Position numbers and translations under genes: made by a program
Part shown: in pieces, positions 47,885 through 59,690 of the stretch
How the letters are laid out: every line of letters begins with the position of its first letter
How positions within the stretch are numbered: the first letter of the stretch is position 1
The notes under the pieces: model-generated
Seen by the model: the letters and a program-made list of their open reading frames with translations, nothing else
Told to the model about the DNA's origin: nothing
The model's database searches: none
Source: Homalodisca vitripennis
Taxonomy: Eukaryota; Arthropoda; Insecta; Hemiptera; Cicadellidae
Length of the DNA: 64,000 nucleotides
Assembly (NCBI RefSeq): GCF_021130785.1
Contig: NC_060212.1
Span: forward strand, 145,973,501-146,037,500
Reading direction: 5' to 3'

Positions 47885-50101
47885 GTGACATGAGTCGGAT
47901 TATGTCTACATCGGTGTTTTGGCACATATCCATACAATGATTCAGGATATTGCCGGTGTAATGATCACTTTACTCGCACTTTTACACTTCACTCTGTGGT
48001 TGTTGTTAACACAAACCACTAACTGTCTGCCGGTGTTAAAGGTGTCATGGGTGGGCGATGTTATGTCTACATCTGTATATTGACATGGATCTCCACAATG
48101 ACTCAGGATATTGCCGGTGTAATGATCACTTTACTCGCACTTCTACACTACACTCTGTGGTTGTTGTTAACACAAACCACTAACTGTCTGCCGGTGTTCA
48201 AGGTGACATGGGTGGGCGATGTTATGTCTACATCTGTATATTGACATGGATCTCCACAATGACTCAGGATATTGCCGGTGTAATGATCACTTTACTCGCA
48301 CTTTTACACTACACTCTGTGGTTGTTGTTAACACAAACCACTAACTGTCTGCCGGTGTTCAAGGTGACATGGGTGGGCGATGTTATGTCTACATCTGTAT
48401 ATTGACATGGATCTCCACAATGACTCAGGATATTGCCGGTGTAATGATCACTTTACTCGCACTTCTACACTTCACTCTGTGGTTGTTGTTAACACAAACC
48501 ACTAACTGTCTGCCGGTGTTCAAGGTGACATGGGTGGGCGATGTTATGTCTACATCTGTATATTGACATGGATCTCCACAATGACTCAGGATATTGCCGG
48601 TGTAATGATCACTTTACTCGCACTTCTACACTTCACTCTGTGGTTGTTGTTAACACAAACCACTAACTGTCTGCCGGTGTTCAAGGTGACATGGGTGGGC
48701 GATGTTATGTCTACATCTGTATATTGACATGGATCTCCACAATGATTCAGGATATTGCCGGTGTAATGATCACTTTACTCGCACTTCTACACTTCACTCT
48801 GTGCTTGTTGTTAACACAAACCACTAACTGTCTGCCGGTGTTCAAGGTGACATGGGTGGGCGATGTTATGTCTACATCTGTATATTGACATGGATCTCCA
48901 CAATGATTCAGGATATTGCCGGTGTAATGATCACTTTACTCGCACTTCTACACTTCACTCTGTGCTTGTTGTTAACACAAACCACTAACTGTCTGCCGGT
49001 GTTCAAGGTGACATGGGTGGGCGATGTTATGTCTACATCTGTATATTGACATGGATCTCCACAATGATTCAGGATATTGCCGGTGTAATGATCACTTTAC
49101 TCGCACTTCTACACTTCACTCTGTGCTTGTTGTTAACACAAACCACTAACTGTCTGCCGGTGTTCAAGGTGACATGGGTGGGCGATGTTATGTCTACATC
49201 TGTATATTGACATGGATCTCCACAATGATTCAGGATATTGCCGGTGTAATGATCACTTTACTCGCACTTCTACACTTCACTCTGTGCTTGTTGTTAACAC
49301 AAACCACTAACTGTCTGCCGGTGTTCAAGGTGACATGGGTGGGCGATGTTATGTCTACATCTGTATATTGACATGGATCTCCACAATGATTCAGGATATT
49401 GCCGGTGTAATGATCACTTTACTCGCACTTCTTCACTTCACTCTGTGCTTCTTGTTAACACAAACCACTAACTGTCTGCCGGTGTTCAAGGTGACATGGG
49501 TGGGCGATGTTATGTCTACATCTGTATATTGACATGGATCTCCACAATGATTCAGGATATTGCCGGTGTAATGATCACTTTACTCGCACTTTTACACTTC
49601 ACTCTGTGCTTGTTGTTAACACAAACCACTAACTGTCTGCCGGTGTTCAAGGTGACATGGGTGGGCGATGTTATGTCTACATCTGTATATTGACATGGAT
49701 CTCCACAATGATTCAGGATATTGCCGGTGTAATGATCACTTTACTCGCACTTCTACACTACACTCTGTGCTTGTTGTTAACACAAACCACTAACTGTCTG
49801 CCGGTGTTCAAGGTGACATGGGTGGGCGATGTTATGTCTACATCTGTATATTGACATGGATCTCCACAATGATTCAGGATATTGCCGGTGTAATGATCAC
49901 TTTACTCGCACTTCTACACTTCACTCTGTGCTTGTTGTTAACACAAACCACTAACTGTCTGCCGGTGTTCAAGGTGACATGGGTGGGCGATGTTATGTCT
50001 ACATCTGTATATTGACATGGATCTCCACAATGATTCAGGATATTGCCGGTGTAATGATCACTTTACTCGCACTTCTACACTTCACTCTGTGGTTGTTGTT
50101 A
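47885..50101 (+). repeat. 161-bp satellite, about 14 copies in subtype blocks
   Basis: GATATTGCCGGTGTAATGAT recurs every 161 bp from 47946 to about 50039. Units 2-5 share GACTCAGG with TGTGGTTGTTG; units 6-13 share GATTCAGG with TGTGCTTGTTG; the last unit returns to TGTGGTTGTTG. Identity within a block is almost complete. The first and last units are truncated or diverged. The recurring 65-codon frame is a by-product of repetition (161 is not a multiple of three, and each copy stops at the same place). Confidence 0.97.
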
Positions 50102-50799
50102 TCAGAGACCGCTTAACACGTTTTCGAGTGTTATAAGTAACAGTATTCAGCAAGATTATAGCAACATTGTACCTGTATTTGGTTGCAGTATCTGTTGTTG
50201 GTGGTGCAGGGAAAACAAATTTGCCTCACTTCTACGCTCAACTTAAAAACGGATTTTCGTCTAATTGTGTCTCTTATTTTTCGGCTCGTTAAGCTCCTCT
50301 CAGACTTTATATCGGTTATTGACAATACTGTTATCATTCTTCTGGTCACCGTTGTGAGTTATTTGTTCAATGTCATATAGTACGTTTTTTCAATAGCAGC
50401 TTTGTTGCTCGACAAGACTAAAGTGAATGGTAAATTTGTTCCATCTCTTCTTTATAAAACATAGTTTGATAAGTACTCAAATTGGCGGTGTGACGTATGT
50501 ATTATTTTGTGTATATATTGGTTTTTAGAGTGATGCCACCACTACAATATGCTTCTTGTGGTGCATATTATGACGTGTGATTAAAAATACGTCTAAATCT
50601 TTTCAAATGAGAAATAATAATAATATTCTTGATTGCAGGAAACAATTAACAATAATTGTATTGCAAGCGTCATATAAAAATAAAAGTCCTAATCTAATAA
50701 CTAACATAATTTTAATTATAAGTAAAAATAATAGATAAATAAATATAGAATTAAAATTACTTTTTGGGTACGTGACACCTGTCGCCGTTTCCTCAATAG
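50102..50799. other. No gene recognised
   Basis: AT-rich. The part from about 50640 is probably the 3' UTR of the LINE that ends here on the minus strand. A hairpin formed by GCCACCAC...GTGGTGC lies near 50535-50565. Confidence 0.45.
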
Positions 50800-51985
50800 T
50801 GGCTGAATTTTCTTGGATATCAGAAGGGGAGTTAGAAATTTTTTTATGTAAGTGAAGATTATCCCAGCGATCTATCGCAAACTCGCCAACTGAATAAAAT
50901 GACCTAAAAGAAGTGTTTTAATCGAGATTTAAATTGTTTGTGGTTATCGACGCGTTTGATCTCTTCATTAGCCTTACACCAACCTGAGATGGCAAGCATT
51001 CAAAAACAGTAGTTCTGTGCTGTGCCATACGAAAGTTGTCCCGGCCTCTAGTTCCCTATTGGTGTACGTCGCTACCCCGAAGTGAGACGCGAATTTACAC
51101 GACTCTCTTTGATTTAATTTGTAAATGATTCTGACAGCTTTCTTTTGCATTCTAAACACTATTTAATTTGTATCTAGAACAGCCAACCCTTAATCTCAGA
51201 CCATAAGCTAAATGTGGATGTATTAGACCAAAGTAAGCTGTCTTCAGAATGTCCAATAAACAGAATTTTGCCAAATTGCGTAAGACATAAATGCTTGAAG
51301 CAACCTTTGAACAGACACTATCAATGTGATCGGTCCATTTCAGCCCTCGATCAAGGTGCATCCCAAGAAACTTGGTGGATTCTTCTTCTTCTAGTATGGT
51401 TTCATCCACCATCACAATTGGTCGGATTTCGTTTTCATGTTGCCGAAAACAGAAATTGATTACGCTTGTTTTTGAACAATTTGTTTTCAAATTGATTTTG
51501 GAAAAAAGATCAATGCATGAGTTGAGTTCTTCAAAGGCTTTCATTTCAAGATCTGGTTTGGTTTTTATCTAATGCAGCGAGTCGTATCGTCAGCATACTG
51601 AGTCATCTTTCCATTATGGATGGATGAACTCAATCTGTTGACGTAGACGAGAAATAGGACTGGCCCTAGAATCGATCCCTGTGGGACTCCATAGGGCATT
51701 TTAACTTTGCCTGAAAGGGTATTCGCAACGTGCACACATTGTTCTCTATCATTTAGGTATGAGAGCCATTTGTGAGGCAAACCACGAACACCGCTTGACC
51801 ATAACTGGTGCAACAGTGTTTCATGATGCACACAGTCAAAGGCCTTTGAGAGGTCAAGAAATATGCTAAGCACATGTTCCCGCTTCTCTAAACCATCTAC
51901 AACAGAATCAATGAGACTCGTGACAGCATCAGTAGTCGATTAGTTTTTTTATAAATCCAAATTGTTCAAACGTCTTCAAAACTTA
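50800..51985 (-). pseudogene. LINE reverse transcriptase, 5' truncated and frame-shifted
   Basis: Minus-strand blocks in order: a short KTFEQFGF segment (about 51980-51955), STTDAVTSLIDSVVDGLEKR, then in one 102-codon frame (51565-51873) FLDLSKAFDCVHH (motif A with its Asp), GVPQGSILGPVLF (motif B) and QYADDTT (motif C, YADD). After a frameshift come TKFLGMHLDRGLKWTDHID and KVASSIYVLRNLAKF (51152-51544), then RMQKKAVRIIYKLNQRESCK (50974-51159) and a C-terminal RSFYSVGEFAIDRWDN reached by another frameshift. This is a CR1/L2- or jockey-like ORF2 from the fingers to the C-terminus. The catalytic Asps are present, but the endonuclease is missing and at least three frameshifts or stops inactivate it. 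The 5' junction is abrupt at about 51985, next to GC-rich DNA. Confidence 0.9.
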
Positions 51986-51990
51986 GTTGA

Positions 51991-52374
51991 AATAATGCCT
52001 GTGGATAACTCTGCTACGAGGACGCAGTCTGGCGGTCAGATAAAGATTGTAAATATGTACTACGTGTAAAAATAACGGAAATAGGCAAGTAGTGTGGGGG
52101 CCACTACGTCCAGCACTGCCAGTAGATACGCGGTATCGGTATCGTATCACGCGGTTTGTTTGTGTCAGGATTAGTTGATGGTTTGTTGTGTTGTGAGTGG
52201 GAGAGGGAGCGCGGGGCTGCACCAAAATAATCAGCTGATCGCCACGCAGGGCCAGATGGTCCAGCGGCCCGGCAGGTTGGCCCCACTGCGTCTAGCAACA
52301 ACACTTGGGTGTGGGATAGTTACACAATCATTCTTACCATTACCATTACATTCGTACCAAACACACAGAAAAAG
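51991..52374 (+). other. GC-richer patch ending in a donor-like site, possible non-coding first exon
   Basis: CpG-containing sequence (GTATCGGTATCGTATCACGC, GGTCCAGCGGCCCGGCAGG) followed by AGAAAAAG|GTGAGA, a good 5' splice-site match at 52374/52375. It would suit a promoter and untranslated first exon of a plus-strand gene, possibly the one with the coiled-coil exon at 59691, but no start codon with coding signal or transcript evidence is available. Confidence 0.25.
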
Positions 52375-52893
52375 GTGAGAAAAGAAAGGAATTTTGTAAA
52401 ACCTGATTGAGTTTATCACTCTGGGACATTTAAAGACCTTGAGTCGAATAAGTAACTAATATTGAGTTGCGCGGAATTGTGAAGCAGATTATGTTTCACC
52501 TCCCTCAGCGGTTTGGTTCTGCTGTTGGTACAGTTGTAAAACATCCGTTTATTCCGCCAAGCTGACTGCTCAGAGCTTGCAGATAGCAGTGTCAGAGTTC
52601 TCACAATTAGAATCAGCTGACTAATCGTTAAATATCTGTTATGGGAAGAACAATGTGTTATAACCATTATCGATTGTGGATTTTAAGAGCCGGCTGTAGT
52701 AACAAGACCTTGAGTAATATTTCTAGATTCTTTCACGCTTATAATTTCTTTAACGCACAATCCTTGTCAGTTTTTTAAAAATCGTATCAATGAGTGGCTA
52801 TTGCAATTAGGCGTATCAGAGGCGGAGATCATTATCACTGCCGGGTACAGGGGACCTGACCCTTGACCATGACGTTGTTACTATTACTAACCG

Positions 52894-52894
<1 letters not shown>
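52375..52894. other. No gene recognised
   Basis: Ordinary AT-rich DNA before the dinucleotide repeat. Confidence 0.5.
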
Positions 52895-52973
<79 letters not shown>

Positions 52974-52998
52974 TCTCTCTCTCTTTCTCTCTCTCTCT
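52895..52998. repeat. (AC)n microsatellite followed by a CT-rich run
   Basis: About 76 bp of uninterrupted AC (52895-52970), then CTATCTCTCTCTCTTTCTC to about 52998. The cysteine-valine frame on the minus strand is an artefact. Confidence 0.98.
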
Positions 52999-53199
52999 CA
53001 TCTCACTTCTCCATAAATTGATTATTTGAGTTTAGCAGCACATAAACCATTTTTATTTTGTTTCCACCGCTTGATTAAAAACAGTCACTTACACAGTAAA
53101 ATTCAAGTAGCAATAGACATATATCCCCCTTTATCTTTTTTACCTTATTTTTACTCTACTACTAACATTCCAGCGTTTTATTTAAATTTTATGTTGGCG

Positions 53200-53413
53200 G
53201 CTAGATGCAACTAGGCCTACGCACAGGCAGATTGCCCATGTAGGCTTTCCAGTATTGTTATTTTCATTGTGCTATTCGTTACATTTTCTTACATTTCTTC
53301 TACATATATGAGCTGCTGTATATATAATAATAGCTATTTCATTTAAGAACCATTGTATATATGTTACATATAAACTGCTGGAATAAACGTTATTCATTCA
53401 TTCATTCATTCAT
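53200..53413 (+). mobile_element. 3' tail of a LINE-type element ending in (ATTC)n
   Basis: GCTGGAATAAACGTTATTCA followed by repeated ATTC (53391-53413) is the usual form of a non-LTR element end: a polyadenylation-like AATAAA and a short simple-repeat tail. The upstream sequence contains no recognisable reverse transcriptase. Confidence 0.5.
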
Positions 53414-53913
53414 AAGAGCAATATTAGACGTCATACAGTTTTACGTCATATGTTTTATCGTAGCGTCAGCTTTTTTTCTGTAAAGTGTATATTTTTTTTA
53501 ATACTTAAACAATTGAGTACAACAAAGTTTGAGATTCTTTTATGAATAACCCATAACAGTAGAAAAAACGAAACGCGTTTGGATGCGTATTAACTGGATT
53601 CATTTAAAATTAGACATTCTCCATAACTGTACGACTACTAAAGAGGGCTTTAAAGAGCACATGGTTTAACATTGTTCTTGTGGGGAAAAACTCAAGGTCA
53701 TTTTATTACAACCGGATCTTCAAAATAAGGTTTCATTTGAATGATCAGGAGGAACAGAGCTAATTTTATCTTTATCAGAACAACTACACTTTTCGTGAAA
53801 CTAATAAAGGAATTTCCTTAACGCAACGAATTGATAGTCAACCGCGTATATTGTAACATGATAAAAATGTTTACAGGTTTTTTTTTACGTTGATACATTT
53901 AAAAAAAATCAGC
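53414..53913. other. No gene recognised
   Basis: AT-rich DNA between the LINE tail and the 52-bp array. Confidence 0.5.
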
Positions 53914-56113
53914 AATTAATGACGTAAATAATAGTTATATCGATGGAAGCCAACAAGTTAAAAGGATTTAGTGAAGTAAATAAGAATTATATCAGTGTGA
54001 GCCAATTAAATAAAGGATTTAGTGACGTAAATAATAGTTATATCAATGTGAGCCAACTAGTTAAAAGGATTTAGTGACGTAAATAATAGTTATATCAGTG
54101 TGAGCCAACTAGATAAAAGGATTTAGTGACGTAAATAATAGTTATATCAATGTGAGCCAACTAGATATAAGGATTTAGTGACGTAAATAATAGTTATATC
54201 AATGTGAGCCAACTAAATAAAGGATTTAGTGACGTAAATAATAGTTATATCAACGTGAGCCAACTAGATATAAGGATTTAGTGACGTAAATAATAGTTAT
54301 ATTAACGTGAGCCAACTAGATATAAGGATTTAGTGACGTAAATAATAGTTATATCAATGTGAGCCAACTAAATGGAAGGTTTTTAGTGACGTAAATAATA
54401 GTTATATCAATGTGAGCCAACTAAATATAAGGATTTAGTGACGTAAATAATAGTTATATCAGTGTGAGCCAACTAAATATAAGGATTTAGTGACGTAAAT
54501 AATAGTTATATCAATGTGAGCCAACTAGATATAAGGATTTAGTGACGTAAATAATAGTTATATCAATGTGAGCCAACTAAATGGAAGGATTTAGTGACGT
54601 AAATAATAGTTATATCAGTGTGAGCCAACTAGACATAAGGATTTAGTGACGTAAATAATAGTTATATCAATGTGAGCCAACTAGATATAAGGATTTAGAG
54701 ACGTAAATAATAGTTATATCAATGTGAGCCAACTAAATGGAAGGGTTTAGTGACGTAAATAATAGTTATATCAATGTGAGCCAACTAAATGGAAGGATTT
54801 AGTGACGTAAATAATAGTTATATCAATGTGAGCCAACTAGATATAAGGATTTAGAGACGTAAATAATAGTTATATCAACGTGAGTGAGCCAACTAAATGG
54901 AAGGATTTAGTGACGTAAATAATAGTTATATCAATGTGAGCCAACTAAATGGAAGGATTTAGTGACGTAAATAATAGTTATATCAATGTGAGCCAACTAG
55001 ATATAAGGATTTAGTGACGTAAATAATAGTTATATCAATGTGAGCCAACTAGATATAAGGATTTAGTGACGTAAATAATAGTTATATCAATGTGAGCCAA
55101 CTAAATATAAGGATTTAGTGACGTAAATAATAGTTATATCAATGTGAGCCAACTAAATGGAAGGGTTTAGTGACGTAAATAATAGTTATATCAATGTGAG
55201 CCAACTAGATATAAGGATTTAGTGACGTAAATAATAGTTATATCAACGTGAGCTGAGCCAACTAGATATAAGGATTTAGAGACGTAAATAATAGTTATAT
55301 CAATGTGAGCCAACTAAATAAAGGATTTAGTGACGTAAATAATAGTTATATCAATGTGAGCCAACTAAATGGAAGGGTTTAGAGACGTAAATAATAGTTA
55401 TATCAATGTGAGCCAACTAAATGGAAGGATTTAGAGACGTAAATAATAGTTATATCAACGTGTGAGCCAACTAGATATAAGGATTTAGTGACGTAAATAA
55501 TAGTTATATCAATGTGAGCCAACTAGATATAAGGATTTAGTGACGTAAATAATAGTTATATCAATGTGAGCCAACTAAATATAAGGATTTAGAGACGTAA
55601 ATAATAGTTATATCAATGTGAGCCAACTAAATGGAAGGATTTAGAGACGTAAATAATAGTTATATCAATGTGAGCCAACTAGATATAAGGATTTAGTGAC
55701 GTAAATAATAGTTATATCAACGTGAGCTGAGCCAACTAGATATAAGGATTTAGAGACGTAAATAATAGTTATATCAATGTGAGCCAACTAGATATAAGGA
55801 TTTAGAGACGTAAATAATAGTTATATCAACGTGAGCCAACTAGATATAAGGATTTAGAGACGTAAATAATAGTTATATCAATGTGAGCCAACTAGATATA
55901 AGGATTTAGTGACGTAAATAATAGTTATATCAATGTGAGCCAACTAAATGGAAGGGTTTAGTGACGTAAATAATAGTTATATCAATGTGAGCCAACTAAA
56001 TGGAAGGGTTTAGTGACGTAAATAATAGTTATATCAATGTGAGCCAACTAAATGGAAGGATTTAGTGACGTAAACAATAGTTACATCAGTGTGAGCCAAC
56101 TAGATAAAGAGAT
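53914..56113 (+). repeat. 52-bp minisatellite, about 42 copies, each with a TGACGTAA-type octamer
   Basis: The unit reads GGATTTAGTGACGTAAATAA then TAGTTATATCAATGTGAGCC then AACTAGATATAA. Variants: AACTAAATGGAA in place of AACTAGATATAA, CAGTGTG or CAACGTG for CAATGTG, and AGAGACGTAA in about ten units in place of AGTGACGTAA. A few units have a duplicated GAGT or GAGC. TGACGTAA is a CRE/PAR-bZIP-like octamer and is retained in about thirty units. The first two and last units are the most diverged. No open frame runs through it. Confidence 0.97.
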
Positions 56114-57115
56114 TGAAAATGGTTATTTTCATTGTCTTGTAGGTTGACGCTAATAATGTTTACGTGTCTGATTGTTGGTGTTTGAAGCTAATACAATAGG
56201 ATATGTGAAAAAAATGAATCATTTGGTATTTTAACACTTTCTACATCTATTCTCCATCACGATCCGTAAAAAGGACTAATGATTAATTACCATCTTTAGA
56301 AGAAATACCCATATCGAATTTTACGAAAAACTAGGTTGTATTGTCGGTCTACAGTGCAAGTTGATTTTGCCTCCTGTAATCTTGACTTTCAACTATTTTA
56401 TTTACAAGGGGTTTTCGACATTTTTTAAAAGGCCATGCAACATTTGTTTCAAATATTGTGTTCCTTAATATTCGTTATCTATTAACAGCTTTTTGTAAAT
56501 TTGCGATATTTAAATATATATTGATATAAATTTAGATATATGTAGAAAATAAAAATATGCTCCATAGAAAGTACCGATTTACTGCCTATAATAAAACAAT
56601 AGAGAGGGTCTGTGACGAGGAAATAAATACCGTTACAAGAAATTTGATATATGCTTGATATGTCAGGTAAGCTATATATACTTACCTGACATATAAAAAA
56701 TTTCAAGATTTTAAATAGTAACCCTCTCAGCTTTTTAATATCCATACACTCCTATCAGGAGAGGATTTAAACAAAAACCGATGCAGACGAACAGCTTGCA
56801 GCACTCCAGTGAAATCAAGATGAGGTCGACATCATAAAGTCCGTATGACAATTGAGGGAATGGAAGGGGTCAATAAGAGGGGACGGGTGGGGATTCGCCG
56901 CCGGAGATACTGGCTCATCATGATGGTGGTGGTACCGATACTCGACTACGATACCAGCTGTTTCAGAACTGGCATTCCTTGACGAGATCTAGGCGCATGA
57001 ATGAGCGTGCGCAGCGTGAGAACTCGTTTACCGTACGAGAAAATAATGTGTTATTTTTGTATGAAGGGAGAAGTGTCACTTTGTGCTACAAAAAGTTAGC
57101 TGAACAATTGCGAGG
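56114..57115. other. No gene recognised; 14-bp perfect inverted repeat at 56658-56694
   Basis: ATATGTCAGGTAAG and CTTACCTGACATAT flank a 9-nt loop. A GC-richer patch at 56800-57010 contains GATTCGCCGCCGGAGATACT but no recognisable product. Confidence 0.5.
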
Positions 57116-57175
57116 TTTAAGCCTATACTTGGTGTATCACAGGGATTTGTACTTGGACCTTCATTATTTACTTAG
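57116..57175 (+). pseudogene. Reverse-transcriptase motif B scrap
   Basis: The plus strand reads KPILGVSQGFVLGPSLFT, which corresponds to the GVPQGSVLGPLLF block of LINE reverse transcriptases with several substitutions, then stops. The preceding 57000-57110 may be the upstream part in another frame. No other RT block is seen, so this is a small decayed fragment. Confidence 0.5.
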
Positions 57176-58472
57176 ATTATAATTATCTAAGTTTTAAACG
57201 GATAATCCTTTTACGTTAATTTTTGTACTGATAATTTTTTAATCTAAGTTTTTGTGTAAAGTTTATAATTTGAATGCAGTTGTTAATGTTATCATTATTA
57301 ATAAATTGAACAATTAGTAAAGTTGACTGAAAAGTATGGAGTTAGATTTGACTAGTACCGTCAAGGTTATCTATCATATTGGTTCCTCTTGGCCAATTAA
57401 TTATGTGTATTGTCTAACAAATGTGTATAGTGTTACGAACTAATTATACCCAAACTGCACCTTAGGAACTTGATACAAGTGATTAACTAAGCAGTGGACT
57501 GGGCAGTTAATGTAGAAGCTGATCGTAAAAAGTTTTTTTTTACTTAATTTTAAGCAATAGAAATGGGTTTTAACATCCGTATTAAATTTTTAGTTGCAAA
57601 AAACTAGTAATTCTGAATTCGAATAATTATGACTGTGTGATTAATAACTGATTGTAGTTTTAGGAAACACATTTGAAGAAGTCAAATGTTTGCATCAGAA
57701 GCGGATGTTTGTTTGGTTTGCGAAAGCATAATAATATTGCCACGGGCCACTTTCGCGTATCGATGTTGAAATGTGCTTATTTAAGAATAATTTTGAATAC
57801 ATTAATGTTGTAAAAGAAACTTGTCAGCTATTTTAAATATGTTGGTGGAGATTGAGTGCAAGATAATGCGTACCTAACTACGAACTCCTGATAATAACTT
57901 TTCGATAAACCATAAAATGGCACCACAGCAATGAAGTCGAGCATGGAGTTCCCCTCTAGACTACATCAAATAATTACTGTAATTGAAACCCATGTCCAAT
58001 TTAAAGCGGCTTTAAAACATTTCTGTGGACGAATATAGAATTCAAATAAAAAATTAAATAAATAAAATATCCTTATTGTAACAATAACCATGTTCTTTTT
58101 GTTATTGTAATTATTTTTAGTTGTTTATTTAAATTATATTAAGTAACCGTTAGTTTTAACAGCTCCTTTATTGGCTTAATGTATTATTCTATATAAATCA
58201 TAATCAGTCCAATTAAGATTTTAAAGTTGGATATAGGACGAAGTGTAATTTAATTCTATAAGTAATGTGGAAATAAAAAAATTGTAATAAGTCACTCGGG
58301 CCATAAATAACTAGCCGGTTATGTTTTTATAATTTACATTATTTATTTTATTTTTTAATAACATCATTTGCCTTGGCACATAACAGCATATAATTGGCCA
58401 CTACATGGTTCTTGTTGATTTTAATTTGTAATAGGCTACTTTTAAGGCGACGTGTTTGACAGTATAGAAACG

Positions 58473-58522
<50 letters not shown>

Positions 58523-58596
58523 ACATATAATTAATTGTATTATATTTAATTGTATATACATGAATTAAATGTTTATAAATGGCAATCGTTGAATTT
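57176..58596. other. No gene; TA microsatellite at about 58476-58518
   Basis: Strongly AT-rich DNA with no recognisable feature beyond the dinucleotide run. Confidence 0.55.
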
Positions 58597-58726
58597 AATT
58601 TCAATAAACAATGAATCACAAAAAGTTGCTCCGCAGGAACTCGAACCCGCCAAGAGATCCGGGTTCGAGTCCCGGCGGAGCAAGTACTGTTTGTCATTCT
58701 ATGTCTATTGAAATTATATATCAAAA
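58597..58726. mobile_element. Two SINE 3' halves joined head to head
   Basis: On the plus strand, CGGGTTCGAGTCCCGGCGGA (box B and acceptor) starts at 58660 and is followed by GCAAGTACTGTTTGTCATTC and TCTATTGAAATTATAT. Its mirror, CTCCGCAGGAACTCGAACCC, lies at 58629-58648 and is preceded by AATAAACAATGAATCACAAA. Both arms match the 3' part of the tRNA-derived repeats at 62770 and 63123, so two truncated copies face each other across about 10 bp, forming a near-palindrome. Confidence 0.8.
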
Positions 58727-59055
58727 TTCAAATATTTTCTGCCCGTGTACAGAAGTATATTGGTATGACGGTAAGCATTTTAAAAAGCCCAGTTTGTTTT
58801 TATGTTTATTTGGATCAATTATAAACATTAGTACCACAGCGTTAGTTTGTAAAAAATAAAACACGGCAAATTAGAAAGTAAAAAAATCTTGAACTTGAAA
58901 ATATTTGGGCAACAACCCAAAACTAAAAGGCAAAAGATTATTTTTATATTTATATATAGAATCGTTTGACAGGTATTTGGTCTTCCGATCATATGTTAGT
59001 TTAGTTATTTAAACGCATGTGACAGATACGGCCAAATACAATATAATTTAATTAT

Positions 59056-59090
<35 letters not shown>

Positions 59091-59136
59091 TATACAATAA
59101 ATATAAATTATATTATACATAATATATTATATATAT

Positions 59137-59185
<49 letters not shown>

Positions 59186-59374
59186 GGGTTGTTGCCCAAA
59201 TATTTTCAAGTTCAAGATTTTTTTACTTTCTAATCTGCCGTGTTTTATTTTTACAAACTAATGTTGTGGTACTAATGTTTATAATTTATTAAAATAAACG
59301 TAAAAAAACTGGGCTTTTTAAAATGCTTATCGTCATACCAATATACTGTACACGGGCAGAAAATATTTGAATTT
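58725..59374. repeat. 190-bp inverted repeat with a TA-rich loop
   Basis: The left arm (58725-58916) contains TGCCCGTGTACAGAAGTATA and AAAATATTTGGGCAACAACC; the right arm (59184-59374) carries their inverted counterparts with few differences. The loop (58917-59183) includes a segment shared with 62895-62975 (GACAGGTATTTGGTCTTCCG) and long (TA)n runs. It has no coding potential; it looks like a fold-back or two inverted copies of one dispersed repeat. Confidence 0.9.
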
Positions 59375-59690
59375 GGTTATAACTGTAGCGTATGCTTTAC
59401 GTTAGGTTAATGATATACGGTAAATTAAAACTGAGCCGCCAATAAAAGGCCGGCTGTGGTTCGGTTTAAACTTTTTTAACGCTTATTATATGAGAATGCT
59501 CAGTCTATTTCTTTCTCTGTTCTGTGATAGGAGGAGAAGTGGATGGGTAGGAAAAGCACTAGCTGGTAGATATGTTACAGACGGTGCCAGAAACAAAATA
59601 TGTTCCCAAAATTCCTGAGGAGACATTGAGGGATCCTGAAGAAGCACGATATCTTACTGTTTGTACAATAATTTTATGTGGTGTCTCTAG
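59375..59690 (+). other. Intronic sequence upstream of the coiled-coil exon
   Basis: Ends in TTTTATGTGGTGTCTCTAG, an acceptor directly before the exon at 59691. An open stretch from about 59576 (TVPETKYVPKIPEE) is in a different frame from the exon and is not recognised. Confidence 0.5.

Noticed and set aside
45648..50015. Many near-identical 64-65-codon frames in the 50-bp and 161-bp arrays
   Set aside because: They repeat because the DNA repeats; the periods are not multiples of three and each frame closes at the same place in every unit.
52816..53001. Cysteine-valine repeat frame
   Set aside because: Translation of the (AC)n microsatellite.
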